DNA of 46,268 nt from Thermoproteota archaeon. Lineage in GTDB: Archaea; Korarchaeota; Korarchaeia; Korarchaeales; Korarchaeaceae. The stretch covers positions 1-46,268 of the forward strand of contig JAOZGJ010000060.1 in the NCBI GenBank assembly GCA_027491785.1, read 5' to 3'. Shown in pieces: positions 25,447 through 32,296 of this stretch; position 1 is the stretch's first letter, and every line of letters starts with the position of its first letter. The notes beneath the pieces were generated by a model. The model was not told the DNA's origin, made no database searches, and saw nothing but the letters and a program-made list of their open reading frames with translations. A program made the position numbers and the translations under genes.

Positions 25447-25833
25447 ATGCTGAGATCGTCTAGGAGTTGGAGGAGAAAGGCTCCTTCCGTTAGAAGGAGG
25501 AGAAGAGGGCTACCTCCCGCTGTAAAGAGGGTACTTGTGGAGACAGTTTATGGGACGTTATTTGCTGTCTTTACATTTCCAGTGGCTCTATTCATAGCGG
25601 AGTTAGGAGTCTGGGTTATGATAGTATGGATGCAGCCTCAAGGTGTGATCTTAAATAACTTTTACTTAGTACTGGTTATGATACAGGCTCTATTTCTCTT
25701 GATACCCGCCTATAATAAGAAACCAGTTCGCCTTATAGTAGCAGCTTTGGTAGCATACATACTGTGGTCGGCTTTAGTTGGAATTGCGAATTTCCATCCA
25801 ATTACCTCTCTCTTTGGAGAACTCCCGTACTAG
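25447..25833 (+). CDS. Basic-tailed membrane protein
   Basis: A 128-residue protein. The first 27 residues are strongly basic (RSWRRKAPSVRRRRRG) and probably cytoplasmic or RNA-binding, followed by three or four membrane segments (about 33-58, 62-84, 90-115). I do not recognise a family. GGTGAT followed by three bases precedes ATG 25447, and the gene begins 4 bp after pyrH, so it belongs to the same operon. It ends 13 bp before the opposing tRNA-Glu. Confidence 0.65.
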   Translation: MLRSSRSWRRKAPSVRRRRRGLPPAVKRVLVETVYGTLFAVFTFPVALFIAELGVWVMIVWMQPQGVILNNFYLVLVMIQALFLLIPAYNKKPVRLIVAALVAYILWSALVGIANFHPITSLFGELPY

Positions 25834-25846
25834 GGGAATAGATAGA

Positions 25847-25924
25847 TGGTGCTCCGGCCGGGATTTGAACCCGGGTCTGGGGCTCGAGAGGCCCCTATGC
25901 TTAACCGGGCTACACCACCGGAGC
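25847..25924 (-). tRNA. tRNA-Glu(CUC), with encoded CCA
   Basis: On the minus strand the acceptor GCTCCGG pairs with CCGGAGC. The anticodon stem GGGGC/GCCCC carries loop CTCTCGA with anticodon CUC, and the T arm is CCGGG/CCCGG around TTCAAAT. Discriminator A is followed by an encoded CCA, ending at 25847. The body is 75 bases. The sequence agrees closely with archaeal tRNA-Glu. The two tRNA-Val genes in this window do not encode CCA. Confidence 0.93.
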
Positions 25925-25947
25925 CCAATTCATGGGATGTATCTGAG

Positions 25948-25957
25948 GAATATAAAC
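25948..25957 (-). promoter_or_regulatory. Promoter of tRNA-Glu
   Basis: GTTTATATTC on the minus strand is centred about 28 bp upstream of the tRNA 5' end, the archaeal TATA distance. It lies inside the stretch upstream of the AK6-like gene on the other strand. Confidence 0.6.
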
Positions 25958-25986
25958 GTTTCCCGGAGAGAGGACATCTTGGTGGT

Positions 25987-26550
25987 ATAGTCGTTGTAAT
26001 AGGGGCTCCTGGTTCTGGCAAGACCACGATAGCTAGGAAACTGGCATCGAATATCGGATGCAGCTATCTAAATGTTGGGTCGCTAGCTAGAGAGAGGGGA
26101 TACATTTTAGGAATTGATAGGGAGAGAGATTCCCTCATTCTAGATGAGGAATTGATTGTAGATGAAATAAGGAGATTAGCCCATGAAAAGTGCCTGGTCG
26201 TCGAAACTATCGCCCCAAATACAATACCAAGAGAATTAGTGAGGGCTGTTATAGTAGTTAGATGCAGACCCTCAGTTCTTTTAGAGAGATTGAAATCGAG
26301 AAAGTATTCCCTAAGTAAGATAAGGGAGAACATAGAGTATGAAGCTATAGATGGACCCGTTTATGATGCTTTATTGATAGCCGATAGGGAGAGAATAGTG
26401 GAGGTAGATGGCTGCGATAAGGAGGTAGAAAATGAAATTGAGGTTATTTTAGATCTTTTAAGGGGGAAAATTACTGGGAGAATAGGGAAGTTCAATTGGT
26501 CCAAGGATTTCATGGAGATACTTGACGCTCTGTCTCAAGATGGCCAATAG
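25987..26550 (+). CDS. AK6/Fap7-like P-loop nucleotide kinase, no standard start codon
   Basis: About 187 residues with Walker A GAPGSGKTT near the N-terminus, CSYLNVGSLARERG, a DEEL acidic region, VVETIAPNTIP and VVRCRPSVLLERLKSRKYS, as in adenylate kinase-like Fap7/AK6 proteins. Those are ATPases/adenylate kinases involved in small-subunit ribosome maturation. Between the tRNA-Glu and the P-loop there is no in-frame ATG, GTG or TTG. The nearest upstream ATG (25846) would translate antisense through the tRNA and is rejected. ATA 25987, giving (M)VVVIGAPGSGKT, or GTC 25990 downstream of GGTG, is the probable start. The 3' end overlaps the convergent HerA-like gene by 16 bp. Confidence 0.7.
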   Translation: MVVVIGAPGSGKTTIARKLASNIGCSYLNVGSLARERGYILGIDRERDSLILDEELIVDEIRRLAHEKCLVVETIAPNTIPRELVRAVIVVRCRPSVLLERLKSRKYSLSKIRENIEYEAIDGPVYDALLIADRERIVEVDGCDKEVENEIEVILDLLRGKITGRIGKFNWSKDFMEILDALSQDGQ

Positions 26551-28277
26551 AATGGGGTATATCTTAAGATCCTCTCCATGGCCTTCGTATCAATAGATCT
26601 TTCCTCAACAGGAGATACCATCGCCCTATATACTGAGTTTGGAGTTATCATCAGGCATTCCCCTTGAGAAAGCGAGGTTACAGTATTAAGGAGTTTCTTC
26701 TCTCCTATAATGGATCTAAGTGCCCTCAAATCAGAAGGCGATTCCACCCTGTGGAATATTTTCGTTCCTGTATTCCTCACTACACCTTCCGGTATATCTG
26801 CCAGGCTCTGTGCTATTAGTATGAGAGAAACTCCGAACTTTCTGAGTTCCGAGAACAGCCTATCTACTATGTCCATTCCAGTAATATCGTTATAGTGAGG
26901 TATAAGCTTCTCAGCCTCCTCTATTATTATAAGGATCCTTGGATAGAGAGTTTTCCCTTCTTCCCTTACAAAGCGATCCTTTACTCTCTTTAGAATGAAG
27001 AACACTATTAACTGCTTCAATATATCGCTCCTTACGTCCCCGATATCTATAAGGGAGAGAGAATTACCTAGCTTCTCTATGCTTAAATCACCGCAATTGA
27101 ATATCTCGGATCCTTCCGACGTGAGTATGGGATCAAGCTTCCTGATCAATGAAGCTCTACTCTCTTCCTCTGCCTGTGATGCTAAACTCATACTCCTGAG
27201 CTCGGACAGCAGATCCCTCATCGAAGGAGCGCTCTCCCCTAGTGATTGATCCCTAACCCTTTTGAGGCCCTTCATCAGGAGATAAAACTGAGAAGGGGTT
27301 AGATCTAAGATACTAGATAGAGTCTCAGCGAGCAGGAAGATCTCCTTCTCATCCTCATTCTCATTTCCCCCATGCATCCATGCGAGAGGGTTTATGCAGA
27401 TAGAGGGTAGTCCCTCTTTTGCGGTGAATATTCTGCCTCCGAGCTGAAATATCAGGGACTTATATTCCCAATGTATATCTAGGACTAGAGATGGTATTCC
27501 CAGATTCCATGCCTCGTACAATATCCTCTTAGACGTCGTGGTCTTGCCAGAACCAGTCTGGCCCACAATTAAGACATGCCTTGACATGTCCGCCAATGGA
27601 ATACCTACACTCCTCTCCCTATACTCGCCTATCTGTAGAGCAGGTATCTCGTTTTTCTCTTCCCTCCCGAAAATCAAACCTTTAAGTTCCTCGGATTCCC
27701 TATTCAAGCCTAAGTTCAAGAGTTCAGATAAGACCTCCGGATGCAATGAAAAACTTTCATCTACTCTAAGCTTAATCCCATCAATGGAACTATTGAGAGC
27801 TGAGAGAGTGGCTTTAAGGCTATTTTCTACCTCGCTAGGATTTCCCAGAGGGGACCATAGTAGTAGCTTAGTACTCGTTCCCCCTCCTATTCTCTGATTG
27901 AAGAACTTCCTGCTAGACCACTTAGTTATCAGTAAGGACATCCCGACTCCCATGTCTTCTAGGATATCTTTCATCTTATCTAGGTCCAATTGGGAATTCT
28001 GGTCTTCAACCCGTAATTCTACTGGGAGAATCAGGTACCTTCTCCCCTTAGACTCTACGATCAACTTATTTTGCAATGAAATAGGGCTGTAGATCTTCCT
28101 CCTATTATTAAAGAACATGATAAGCGAGAAAATTATTACAATGAGCGAGAGGACGTCTAAAGTGAGCTGGTATTTACTGATTAATGAGGAGATTGTATCT
28201 AGCCTCTTGTATATATAGATAGCGGCTAGCGCAATCGCTGCTAGGGATATAGATCTGCTTTCCCTATCTAGCTTCAA
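26535..28277 (-). CDS. Membrane-anchored HerA-like ATPase
   Basis: A 580-residue FtsK/HerA-superfamily ATPase. Two membrane segments (about 11-24 and 39-56) precede a beta-rich region and the ATPase core with Walker A GQTGSGKTT (from residue 239), LDIHWEYKSL, Walker B LIIIEEAEKLIP and the HerA-type ending SLILIAQSLADIPEGVVRNTGTKIF. HerA normally pairs with NurA nuclease in end resection, but no nurA is near and membrane anchoring is unlike it. AAGAGG 7 nt before TTG 28277 favours that start; TTG 28295 is an alternative. The start lies inside the coiled-coil gene, which in turn overlaps tfb. A membrane-tethered DNA or protein pump is inferred. Confidence 0.8.
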   Translation of the reverse strand: MKLDRESRSISLAAIALAAIYIYKRLDTISSLISKYQLTLDVLSLIVIIFSLIMFFNNRRKIYSPISLQNKLIVESKGRRYLILPVELRVEDQNSQLDLDKMKDILEDMGVGMSLLITKWSSRKFFNQRIGGGTSTKLLLWSPLGNPSEVENSLKATLSALNSSIDGIKLRVDESFSLHPEVLSELLNLGLNRESEELKGLIFGREEKNEIPALQIGEYRERSVGIPLADMSRHVLIVGQTGSGKTTTSKRILYEAWNLGIPSLVLDIHWEYKSLIFQLGGRIFTAKEGLPSICINPLAWMHGGNENEDEKEIFLLAETLSSILDLTPSQFYLLMKGLKRVRDQSLGESAPSMRDLLSELRSMSLASQAEEESRASLIRKLDPILTSEGSEIFNCGDLSIEKLGNSLSLIDIGDVRSDILKQLIVFFILKRVKDRFVREEGKTLYPRILIIIEEAEKLIPHYNDITGMDIVDRLFSELRKFGVSLILIAQSLADIPEGVVRNTGTKIFHRVESPSDLRALRSIIGEKKLLNTVTSLSQGECLMITPNSVYRAMVSPVEERSIDTKAMERILRYTPFYWPS

Positions 28278-28416
28278 GGTCCATCCTCTTCTCAACTATG
28301 TCAAGCCTATTTTCAATATCGCTTATTCTCTTCATTAACTCATCAAGTTTAAAGAAGAGGAATTCTATTTGGTTAGAAATAGATTCTATCTCGAATTTAA
28401 CTTCCTCGTAGCTCAA
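28264..28416 (-). CDS. 50-residue coiled-coil protein
   Basis: A TTG-initiated frame of 50 codons lies between the TFB and HerA-like genes and overlaps both, by 20 bp with tfb and 14 bp with the ATPase gene. The peptide is a near-continuous heptad coiled coil rich in E, K, I and L (KFEIESISNQIEFLFFKLDE, then IENRLDIVEKRMDLEAR). No family is recognised. Overlaps on both sides and strong coding character argue that it is real and that all three products are made together. It may bridge TFB or the ATPase to a partner or drive oligomerisation. Confidence 0.6.
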   Translation of the reverse strand: MSYEEVKFEIESISNQIEFLFFKLDELMKRISDIENRLDIVEKRMDLEAR

Positions 28417-29155
28417 CTTTTCCTCCCCTTACCACGGATAATGCCTTAGAAATTGTCGATCTGTTCGCACCTAAAGCGTCAGCCAGCAGGCCTTGAGATA
28501 GCCTTCTTATCCCAATTTTCTTGCTGACTATGTAGATCACTGCAGCGGCAATGTATATGGGGTTCCTGCCGGCTATGCGAGATCTCTTACTTCTCCTCAC
28601 TTTGTTTATTTCCTTTATGGAATTTATCCTGAGTCTTTCTATTATCATGTGATGAGGTACTTTCCCTGAGGTTTGCTTAAGGCATTCTATAATTCTCTCA
28701 TCCTTAGATAATTTACCAATGAGATAATTAATGTAACCTTCCCATGATATGCCCCTCCTCGGAAGGACATCCTCTAGGATGCCTATTGTCAGAACCAAGC
28801 GAGAGGGAGATATCCTAGGGTACTTCTTACAGACTTCTTTAATTGGTATGGATATGCCATATGATCTAGCTGCGATTATCACGGAAGCAACTAGTATGGA
28901 TGGGGTAGCTCTTTTACCTGTATTGACTTCATAATTAGAGACTATTTCCTCAGCTATCTTAGAAACCTCATCAGGTAGATCCAGCCTTAAAGCTATGTTA
29001 TCTATCGACCTAAATCTATTTTTAGCGTAGTGATCTCCGTCGAACACGCTAGGTAACAGCTCCTCATCAACAATGTAACCGCAATTGCTGCAGACAAGCA
29101 AGCCATTCTCCCTAATTAGGGGGGAACCGCAGAGAGGACATACTCTCTTATACAT
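28397..29155 (-). CDS. tfb: Divergent transcription factor B (TFB) paralogue
   Basis: A 252-residue TFIIB-like factor with an N-terminal zinc ribbon (C6, C9, C22, C25) and two cyclin repeats (about 60-145 and 160-245), including GISIPIKEVCKKYPRISPSRL and the DNA-recognition RLSQGLLADALGANRSTISKAL. Canonical archaeal TFB is about 300 residues; here the B-reader and linker between ribbon and first cyclin fold are short (FDGDHYAKNRFRSIDN). An upstream open frame adds AT-rich residues, so ATG 29155 (or GTG 29158) is taken, with TATA-like sequences just before. It overlaps the coiled-coil gene. It is probably a specialised paralogue rather than the general factor. Confidence 0.85.
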   Translation of the reverse strand: MYKRVCPLCGSPLIRENGLLVCSNCGYIVDEELLPSVFDGDHYAKNRFRSIDNIALRLDLPDEVSKIAEEIVSNYEVNTGKRATPSILVASVIIAARSYGISIPIKEVCKKYPRISPSRLVLTIGILEDVLPRRGISWEGYINYLIGKLSKDERIIECLKQTSGKVPHHMIIERLRINSIKEINKVRRSKRSRIAGRNPIYIAAAVIYIVSKKIGIRRLSQGLLADALGANRSTISKALSVVRGGKVELRGS

Positions 29156-29255
29156 CACTATGATTAATATTTCAATAATATTAATATTTCTCACGCGAAA
29201 TAAAAATAAAAATTTCATTAATGAGTCTGATATATAATTTAATTAATTAAATGGA

Positions 29256-29591
29256 TTATTTGGAGAATTTCATAACGAGATATACCTCCTGATCCTCATC
29301 CAGCTTAAAGGGAATTGGACCCTTGTAAGTCATCCTAAGCCAGAGTCCATGAAAAGATATCTCTATTCGTTTTGAATCATTATCTACCTTATAGACGTGG
29401 CCTTTCATCACGAGATCTCCATCTTCCTCCTCACCTATATTTAAAAGGGCCTTAGATCCTTTTTTAAGCTTTAAGAGCCCTTTTGGAACCTCTAGGGTGA
29501 ACTTTAATGACTCATTCTCTGAGGAAAATTTCAGGATATCTAGCTCAAATGCTGGATCTTGCCTAATGGATTTGAGAGTGACTTCTATCAT
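29256..29591 (-). CDS. rpoG: RNA polymerase subunit RpoG (Rpb8 homologue)
   Basis: A 111-residue protein with the Rpb8 signature near the C-terminus: LVMKGHVYKVD, then IEISFHGLWLRMTY and FKLDEDQEVYLVMKF, which align with the VMYGKVY, SYGGLLMRL and VDSRVYLLMKK blocks of eukaryotic Rpb8. The N-terminal half has alternating beta strands (FTLEVPKGLLKLKKGSKALL), as in the family's OB-like fold. Archaeal Rpb8 is known from Crenarchaeota and Korarchaeota. ATG 29591 is preceded by GGTGAA with 6-nt spacing; a longer frame to 29645 lacks family similarity. It lies just downstream of the divergent helical gene's start. Confidence 0.75.
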   Translation of the reverse strand: MIEVTLKSIRQDPAFELDILKFSSENESLKFTLEVPKGLLKLKKGSKALLNIGEEEDGDLVMKGHVYKVDNDSKRIEISFHGLWLRMTYKGPIPFKLDEDQEVYLVMKFSK

Positions 29592-29653
29592 TAAACTTTC
29601 ACCGGCTGATTGCGAGATCTTATAGGTAAAAAACATACGCCACAAATAGATTG

Positions 29654-29923
29654 ATGTCCTTGAGTCATATACTGGAGCTTAATGAGGAGCTCAGACAGAG
29701 AGTAAGGGTAAATCTTATGTTAGACGAGAGAATAGATATGAACGAGGTTCTAGATTACTTAGAAGAGATATATGAAATGCTTAGACTGACAGATCGTCTC
29801 ATATCAATGAGGAGCATCTTAGAGGAGGAAGCCCCTACCATAGTTAAGGTGAAACTTCTATTGGCAGGACTATCGGAGGATTTAGCTGATTATTTAGAAA
29901 GGGAATCGAGGAAAACGATATAA
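29654..29923 (+). CDS. Small helical protein of unknown function
   Basis: An 89-residue, wholly helical, acidic protein (for example NEVLDYLEEIYEMLRLTDRL) without cysteines or membrane segments. I do not recognise the family. ATG 29654 is preferred over TTG 29651. It is divergent from rpoG with about 60 bp between starts and converges on the PRC-barrel gene. A helical bundle or dimer is likely from the pattern. Confidence 0.55.
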   Translation: MSLSHILELNEELRQRVRVNLMLDERIDMNEVLDYLEEIYEMLRLTDRLISMRSILEEEAPTIVKVKLLLAGLSEDLADYLERESRKTI

Positions 29924-29936
29924 TCTGATATGATAA

Positions 29937-30218
29937 CTATCCCTTAGTTGCTATATACACTTTAAGAAGTCTCTCATCTACTACGATCATCTCTCTTATG
30001 TACTTAACTGTTGAGTAGGGGATCAAGATATTCCCCTTTCTATCTCTCCTCAGCTTCTGAAGCAGAGCATCAGCAGCTCCTCTACTGCTCCTGATAACTA
30101 GGGAAATCATCTTTCCCGTTATCTCATCGACTACTAAGTCTGTGACTTCGCCTAACATAAGGCCTTTATCCGTTATTATGGGTTTCCCAGCCAGTCTAGA
30201 CACAGAATATCGAGCCAT
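29937..30218 (-). CDS. PRC-barrel domain protein
   Basis: A 93-residue single PRC-barrel: ARYSVSRLAGKPIITDKG, LGEVTDLVVDEITGKMISLVI, NILIPYSTVKYIREMIVVDE. Such small archaeal PRC-barrels (COG1873) occur near translation and cell-division genes; RimM has the same fold. Role unknown. ATG 30218 gives the family's usual N-terminus; TTG 30236 is possible. It ends the minus-strand block and starts 26 bp downstream of the tRNA-Val. Confidence 0.8.
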   Translation of the reverse strand: MARYSVSRLAGKPIITDKGLMLGEVTDLVVDEITGKMISLVIRSSRGAADALLQKLRRDRKGNILIPYSTVKYIREMIVVDERLLKVYIATKG

Positions 30219-30243
30219 CCTCCATTCCCTCTCCAATAATACA

Positions 30244-30316
30244 TGGGCCGGGGGGGAATCGAACCCCCGACCTCCGCCTCGTCAAGGCGGCGTCATAGCC
30301 TCTAGACCACCGGCCC
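30244..30316 (-). tRNA. tRNA-Val(GAC)
   Basis: On the minus strand a 73-base cloverleaf with acceptor GGGCCGG/CCGGCCC, anticodon stem CCGCC/GGCGG, loop TTGACGA with anticodon GAC, T arm GGGGG/CCCCC and discriminator A at 30244. No encoded CCA and no intron. Apart from the anticodon loop it differs from tRNA-Val(CAC) at 22333 only at position 9 (G for A). Confidence 0.95.
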
Positions 30317-30336
30317 CTCTGACCCAGGGAAGAAGT

Positions 30337-30347
30337 CCTTAAATAAG
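30337..30347 (-). promoter_or_regulatory. Promoter of tRNA-Val(GAC)
   Basis: CTTATTTAAGG is centred about 26 bp upstream of the tRNA 5' end, as expected of an archaeal TATA element. T-rich sequence precedes it. Confidence 0.55.
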
Positions 30348-30560
30348 TTTTTTAAAGGGAACGTCACCCCTTATTCTTAATTATTATTACACTTTGCATC
30401 ATTTATATAATTATTTAATTGGAAAATCGTAGATTATTTTTAATAATTTGCTAGTATATACCCATTTTTAAATAATTGAGAGAGGATCTCATAGGATGAG
30501 AAGGGAGAGGGACTCCTTACCTAAAAATTTCAAATAAAAAGTAGCTCTTATTCGCGTATT

Positions 30561-30623
30561 TGGGTCAGGACTCAAGATCTTCTTCATTCCGCGAAGTCCG
30601 CGGGCCCTTTACATCATCCCCCA
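30561..30623 (-). ncRNA. Candidate C/D box sRNA
   Basis: On the minus strand, in order: a GGG terminal stem, C box ATGATGT, 10 nt, D' box CGGA, 9 nt, C' box ATGAAGA, 12 nt, D box CTGA, then CCC closing the stem. The 12-nt C'-D spacer is the archaeal optimum, and boxes C and C' each differ from RTGATGA at one base. The GC-rich block stands out in an AT-rich gap of about 360 bp. The guide before D is AGATCTTGAGTC; I have not identified its rRNA or tRNA target. Confidence 0.4.
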
Positions 30624-30674
30624 TATTTCTCATTAATTCTTAAATAAAGGTCTCTATAACAGAGGGTGATATCT

Positions 30675-31058
30675 ATGGATGAGGATTCAGCGCGTTTAGG
30701 TTATATGGCAGACTTACTACATAATACCATAATTAAAATTAGGACAGGTAATAAAGTAGAGGAAAAAGATTTGAATTCTTTATTATCATTAACATCACAG
30801 TTAAATGATGAGCTTTTGAAATACCATTTGAGCGCCATAATCAAGAGTATAAGGAATGGAAGCTTCGATGAGAGGAGTATGCTAGGCAAGAGTATCAGGC
30901 TAGATAGGGATGAACTTAAGCTTATTTTGGATTCTATCGATGAGTTTGTAAAAAATGAACCATTTAAGGAATTGAGTTCTAAGAACATAATGCTCATATG
31001 GAGAGATATCTTAGTTTCCTTGATCGAAGAATTGCCAGTGGAAGCTGAGCAGAAGTAA
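30675..31058 (+). CDS. Helical protein of unknown function
   Basis: A 127-residue acidic, helical protein (LGYMADLLHNTIIKIRTGN and LDRDELKLILDSIDEFVKN). I see no recognised domain, cysteine motif or membrane segment. ATG 30675 follows GGTGAT with 4-nt spacing; GTG 30666 lies within that site and is unlikely as start. A TATA-like TTAAATAAAGG lies about 25-35 bp upstream. It converges with the AAA+ gene, with only 6 bp between stops. Confidence 0.6.
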   Translation: MDEDSARLGYMADLLHNTIIKIRTGNKVEEKDLNSLLSLTSQLNDELLKYHLSAIIKSIRNGSFDERSMLGKSIRLDRDELKLILDSIDEFVKNEPFKELSSKNIMLIWRDILVSLIEELPVEAEQK

Positions 31059-31064
31059 CCTAAT

Positions 31065-32192
31065 CTATTCTTTTACAAAGAAGCGCCCTCCAGAGGATTT
31101 TTCAATGTATCCTTCGTCAATAAGCTCGTTCAATAACTCTCTAGCGAGACTCAACCTGATACCCAAGAGCTTCGATGCATCGATTAAGGAGAAGGTAGTT
31201 CCGGGGGGATAATTCTTCCTTAGAATCGCTAATTCCGGCCTCGTATTCTCTGGAAGTATTTCATTCTCTTCTATCTCCTCCTCAGGTTCTTTTTCTTCAT
31301 TGGCCTTTGAGACAAGCTTAAGTATCTTCTCTTGACTCAGTTTGCCGCTTTCCTTGAGCTCGCTAGTGAGCATGGCCAATACGTTCCTTGCTAACTTCAT
31401 CAGCTTCCTTGGATTTCCTCCCGCTAATTCATTCATTTTTCTAACTAAGTCCTCCGTAAATGGTTCACCAAGATCTAAACTCCTAGCCTCTCTATTCAGT
31501 ATGTTTCTGTAGTGATGGAGCCTTTTCTTTAGAATCTTACTTGCTTCATCTGGTTTTATGCTTCTCATGCTTATCTTATGATGCTTTACATTACCTATGA
31601 GCTTCTTCATCAGGTCATAGGCGGGAGGAATGCATGCTATTATCAGAATTTTACCAAGCTCCAGATCTTTGTAGAGCCTGCTTATGAAGTGCGTGAATAA
31701 TTCGGCATCCTTCCTAGTACCTGATATCACTATATTTTCAACCTCATCAAGCATTAATATCGAAATATCATTTTTATTTAACTCATTTTTAATAATTTCA
31801 TATAACTCATCAGGGTCTTTAGGTAATTTCTTTTTTATAGGAGGGAACGCCTTCCTCCTGATGGAGGAAGCTATCCTAGATAGAGATGCGAGATAGTCAT
31901 CAACATCTATCTTAACATAATAGGTTGATATATCTGGAAGTATTTCACCGATTAACCTGAGTCTATGGGTTTTTCCTGTACCGAATTCACCAACTAGAAA
32001 AATTAAATATTTTTTCTTTCCTTTTATAGCATCATCTATTAATCTAGCCAGTTTCTCATCTATATCCGTATCTACGTGGAGAGTTCTAACTTCCTCCAAA
32101 CTTTCACTGCTGAGATAGGCGAAGGGATTGGCTCTGAGCATCCATCTCATGTAGCCAGCTTCTACAACCCTGACATCGCTTTCATCTGGCAT
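31065..32192 (-). CDS. AAA+ ATPase with C-terminal winged helix, Orc1/Cdc6-like fold
   Basis: A 375-residue AAA+ ATPase. The N-terminal segment has RANPFAYLSSE, then Walker A GEFGTGKTH, Walker B ISILMLDEVENI, sensor ILIIACIPPAYD and arginine-rich lid helices AGGNPRKLMKLARN. Residues about 290-310 are an acidic linker (NEEKEPEEEIEENE), and the last 60 residues form a winged helix (SLIDASKLLGIRLSLARELL). The order is like Orc1/Cdc6, yet it is not a canonical initiator. Role unknown. It is divergent from the sequon-rich surface protein gene, and a CTACGTTTA repeat (32217 and 32234) marks the shared promoter region. Confidence 0.7.
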   Translation of the reverse strand: MPDESDVRVVEAGYMRWMLRANPFAYLSSESLEEVRTLHVDTDIDEKLARLIDDAIKGKKKYLIFLVGEFGTGKTHRLRLIGEILPDISTYYVKIDVDDYLASLSRIASSIRRKAFPPIKKKLPKDPDELYEIIKNELNKNDISILMLDEVENIVISGTRKDAELFTHFISRLYKDLELGKILIIACIPPAYDLMKKLIGNVKHHKISMRSIKPDEASKILKKRLHHYRNILNREARSLDLGEPFTEDLVRKMNELAGGNPRKLMKLARNVLAMLTSELKESGKLSQEKILKLVSKANEEKEPEEEIEENEILPENTRPELAILRKNYPPGTTFSLIDASKLLGIRLSLARELLNELIDEGYIEKSSGGRFFVKE

Positions 32193-32296
32193 TCAAAGAA
32201 CCCTCTCCTTTTGAAGCTACGTTTAAGTTCCAACTACGTTTATATAATCTAGCCCAATGAAAAAGTGTTGCATACCTCTAGACTAAGGTGTCTTCG

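Noticed and set aside
25846-26000. Extension of the AK6-like gene to ATG 25846
   Set aside because: It would translate antisense through the whole tRNA-Glu gene and its promoter; the resulting residues are unlike the family.
32217-32242. CTACGTTTA direct repeat as a regulator site
   Set aside because: The copies coincide with the AT-rich promoter elements of the two divergent genes, which explains them sufficiently.
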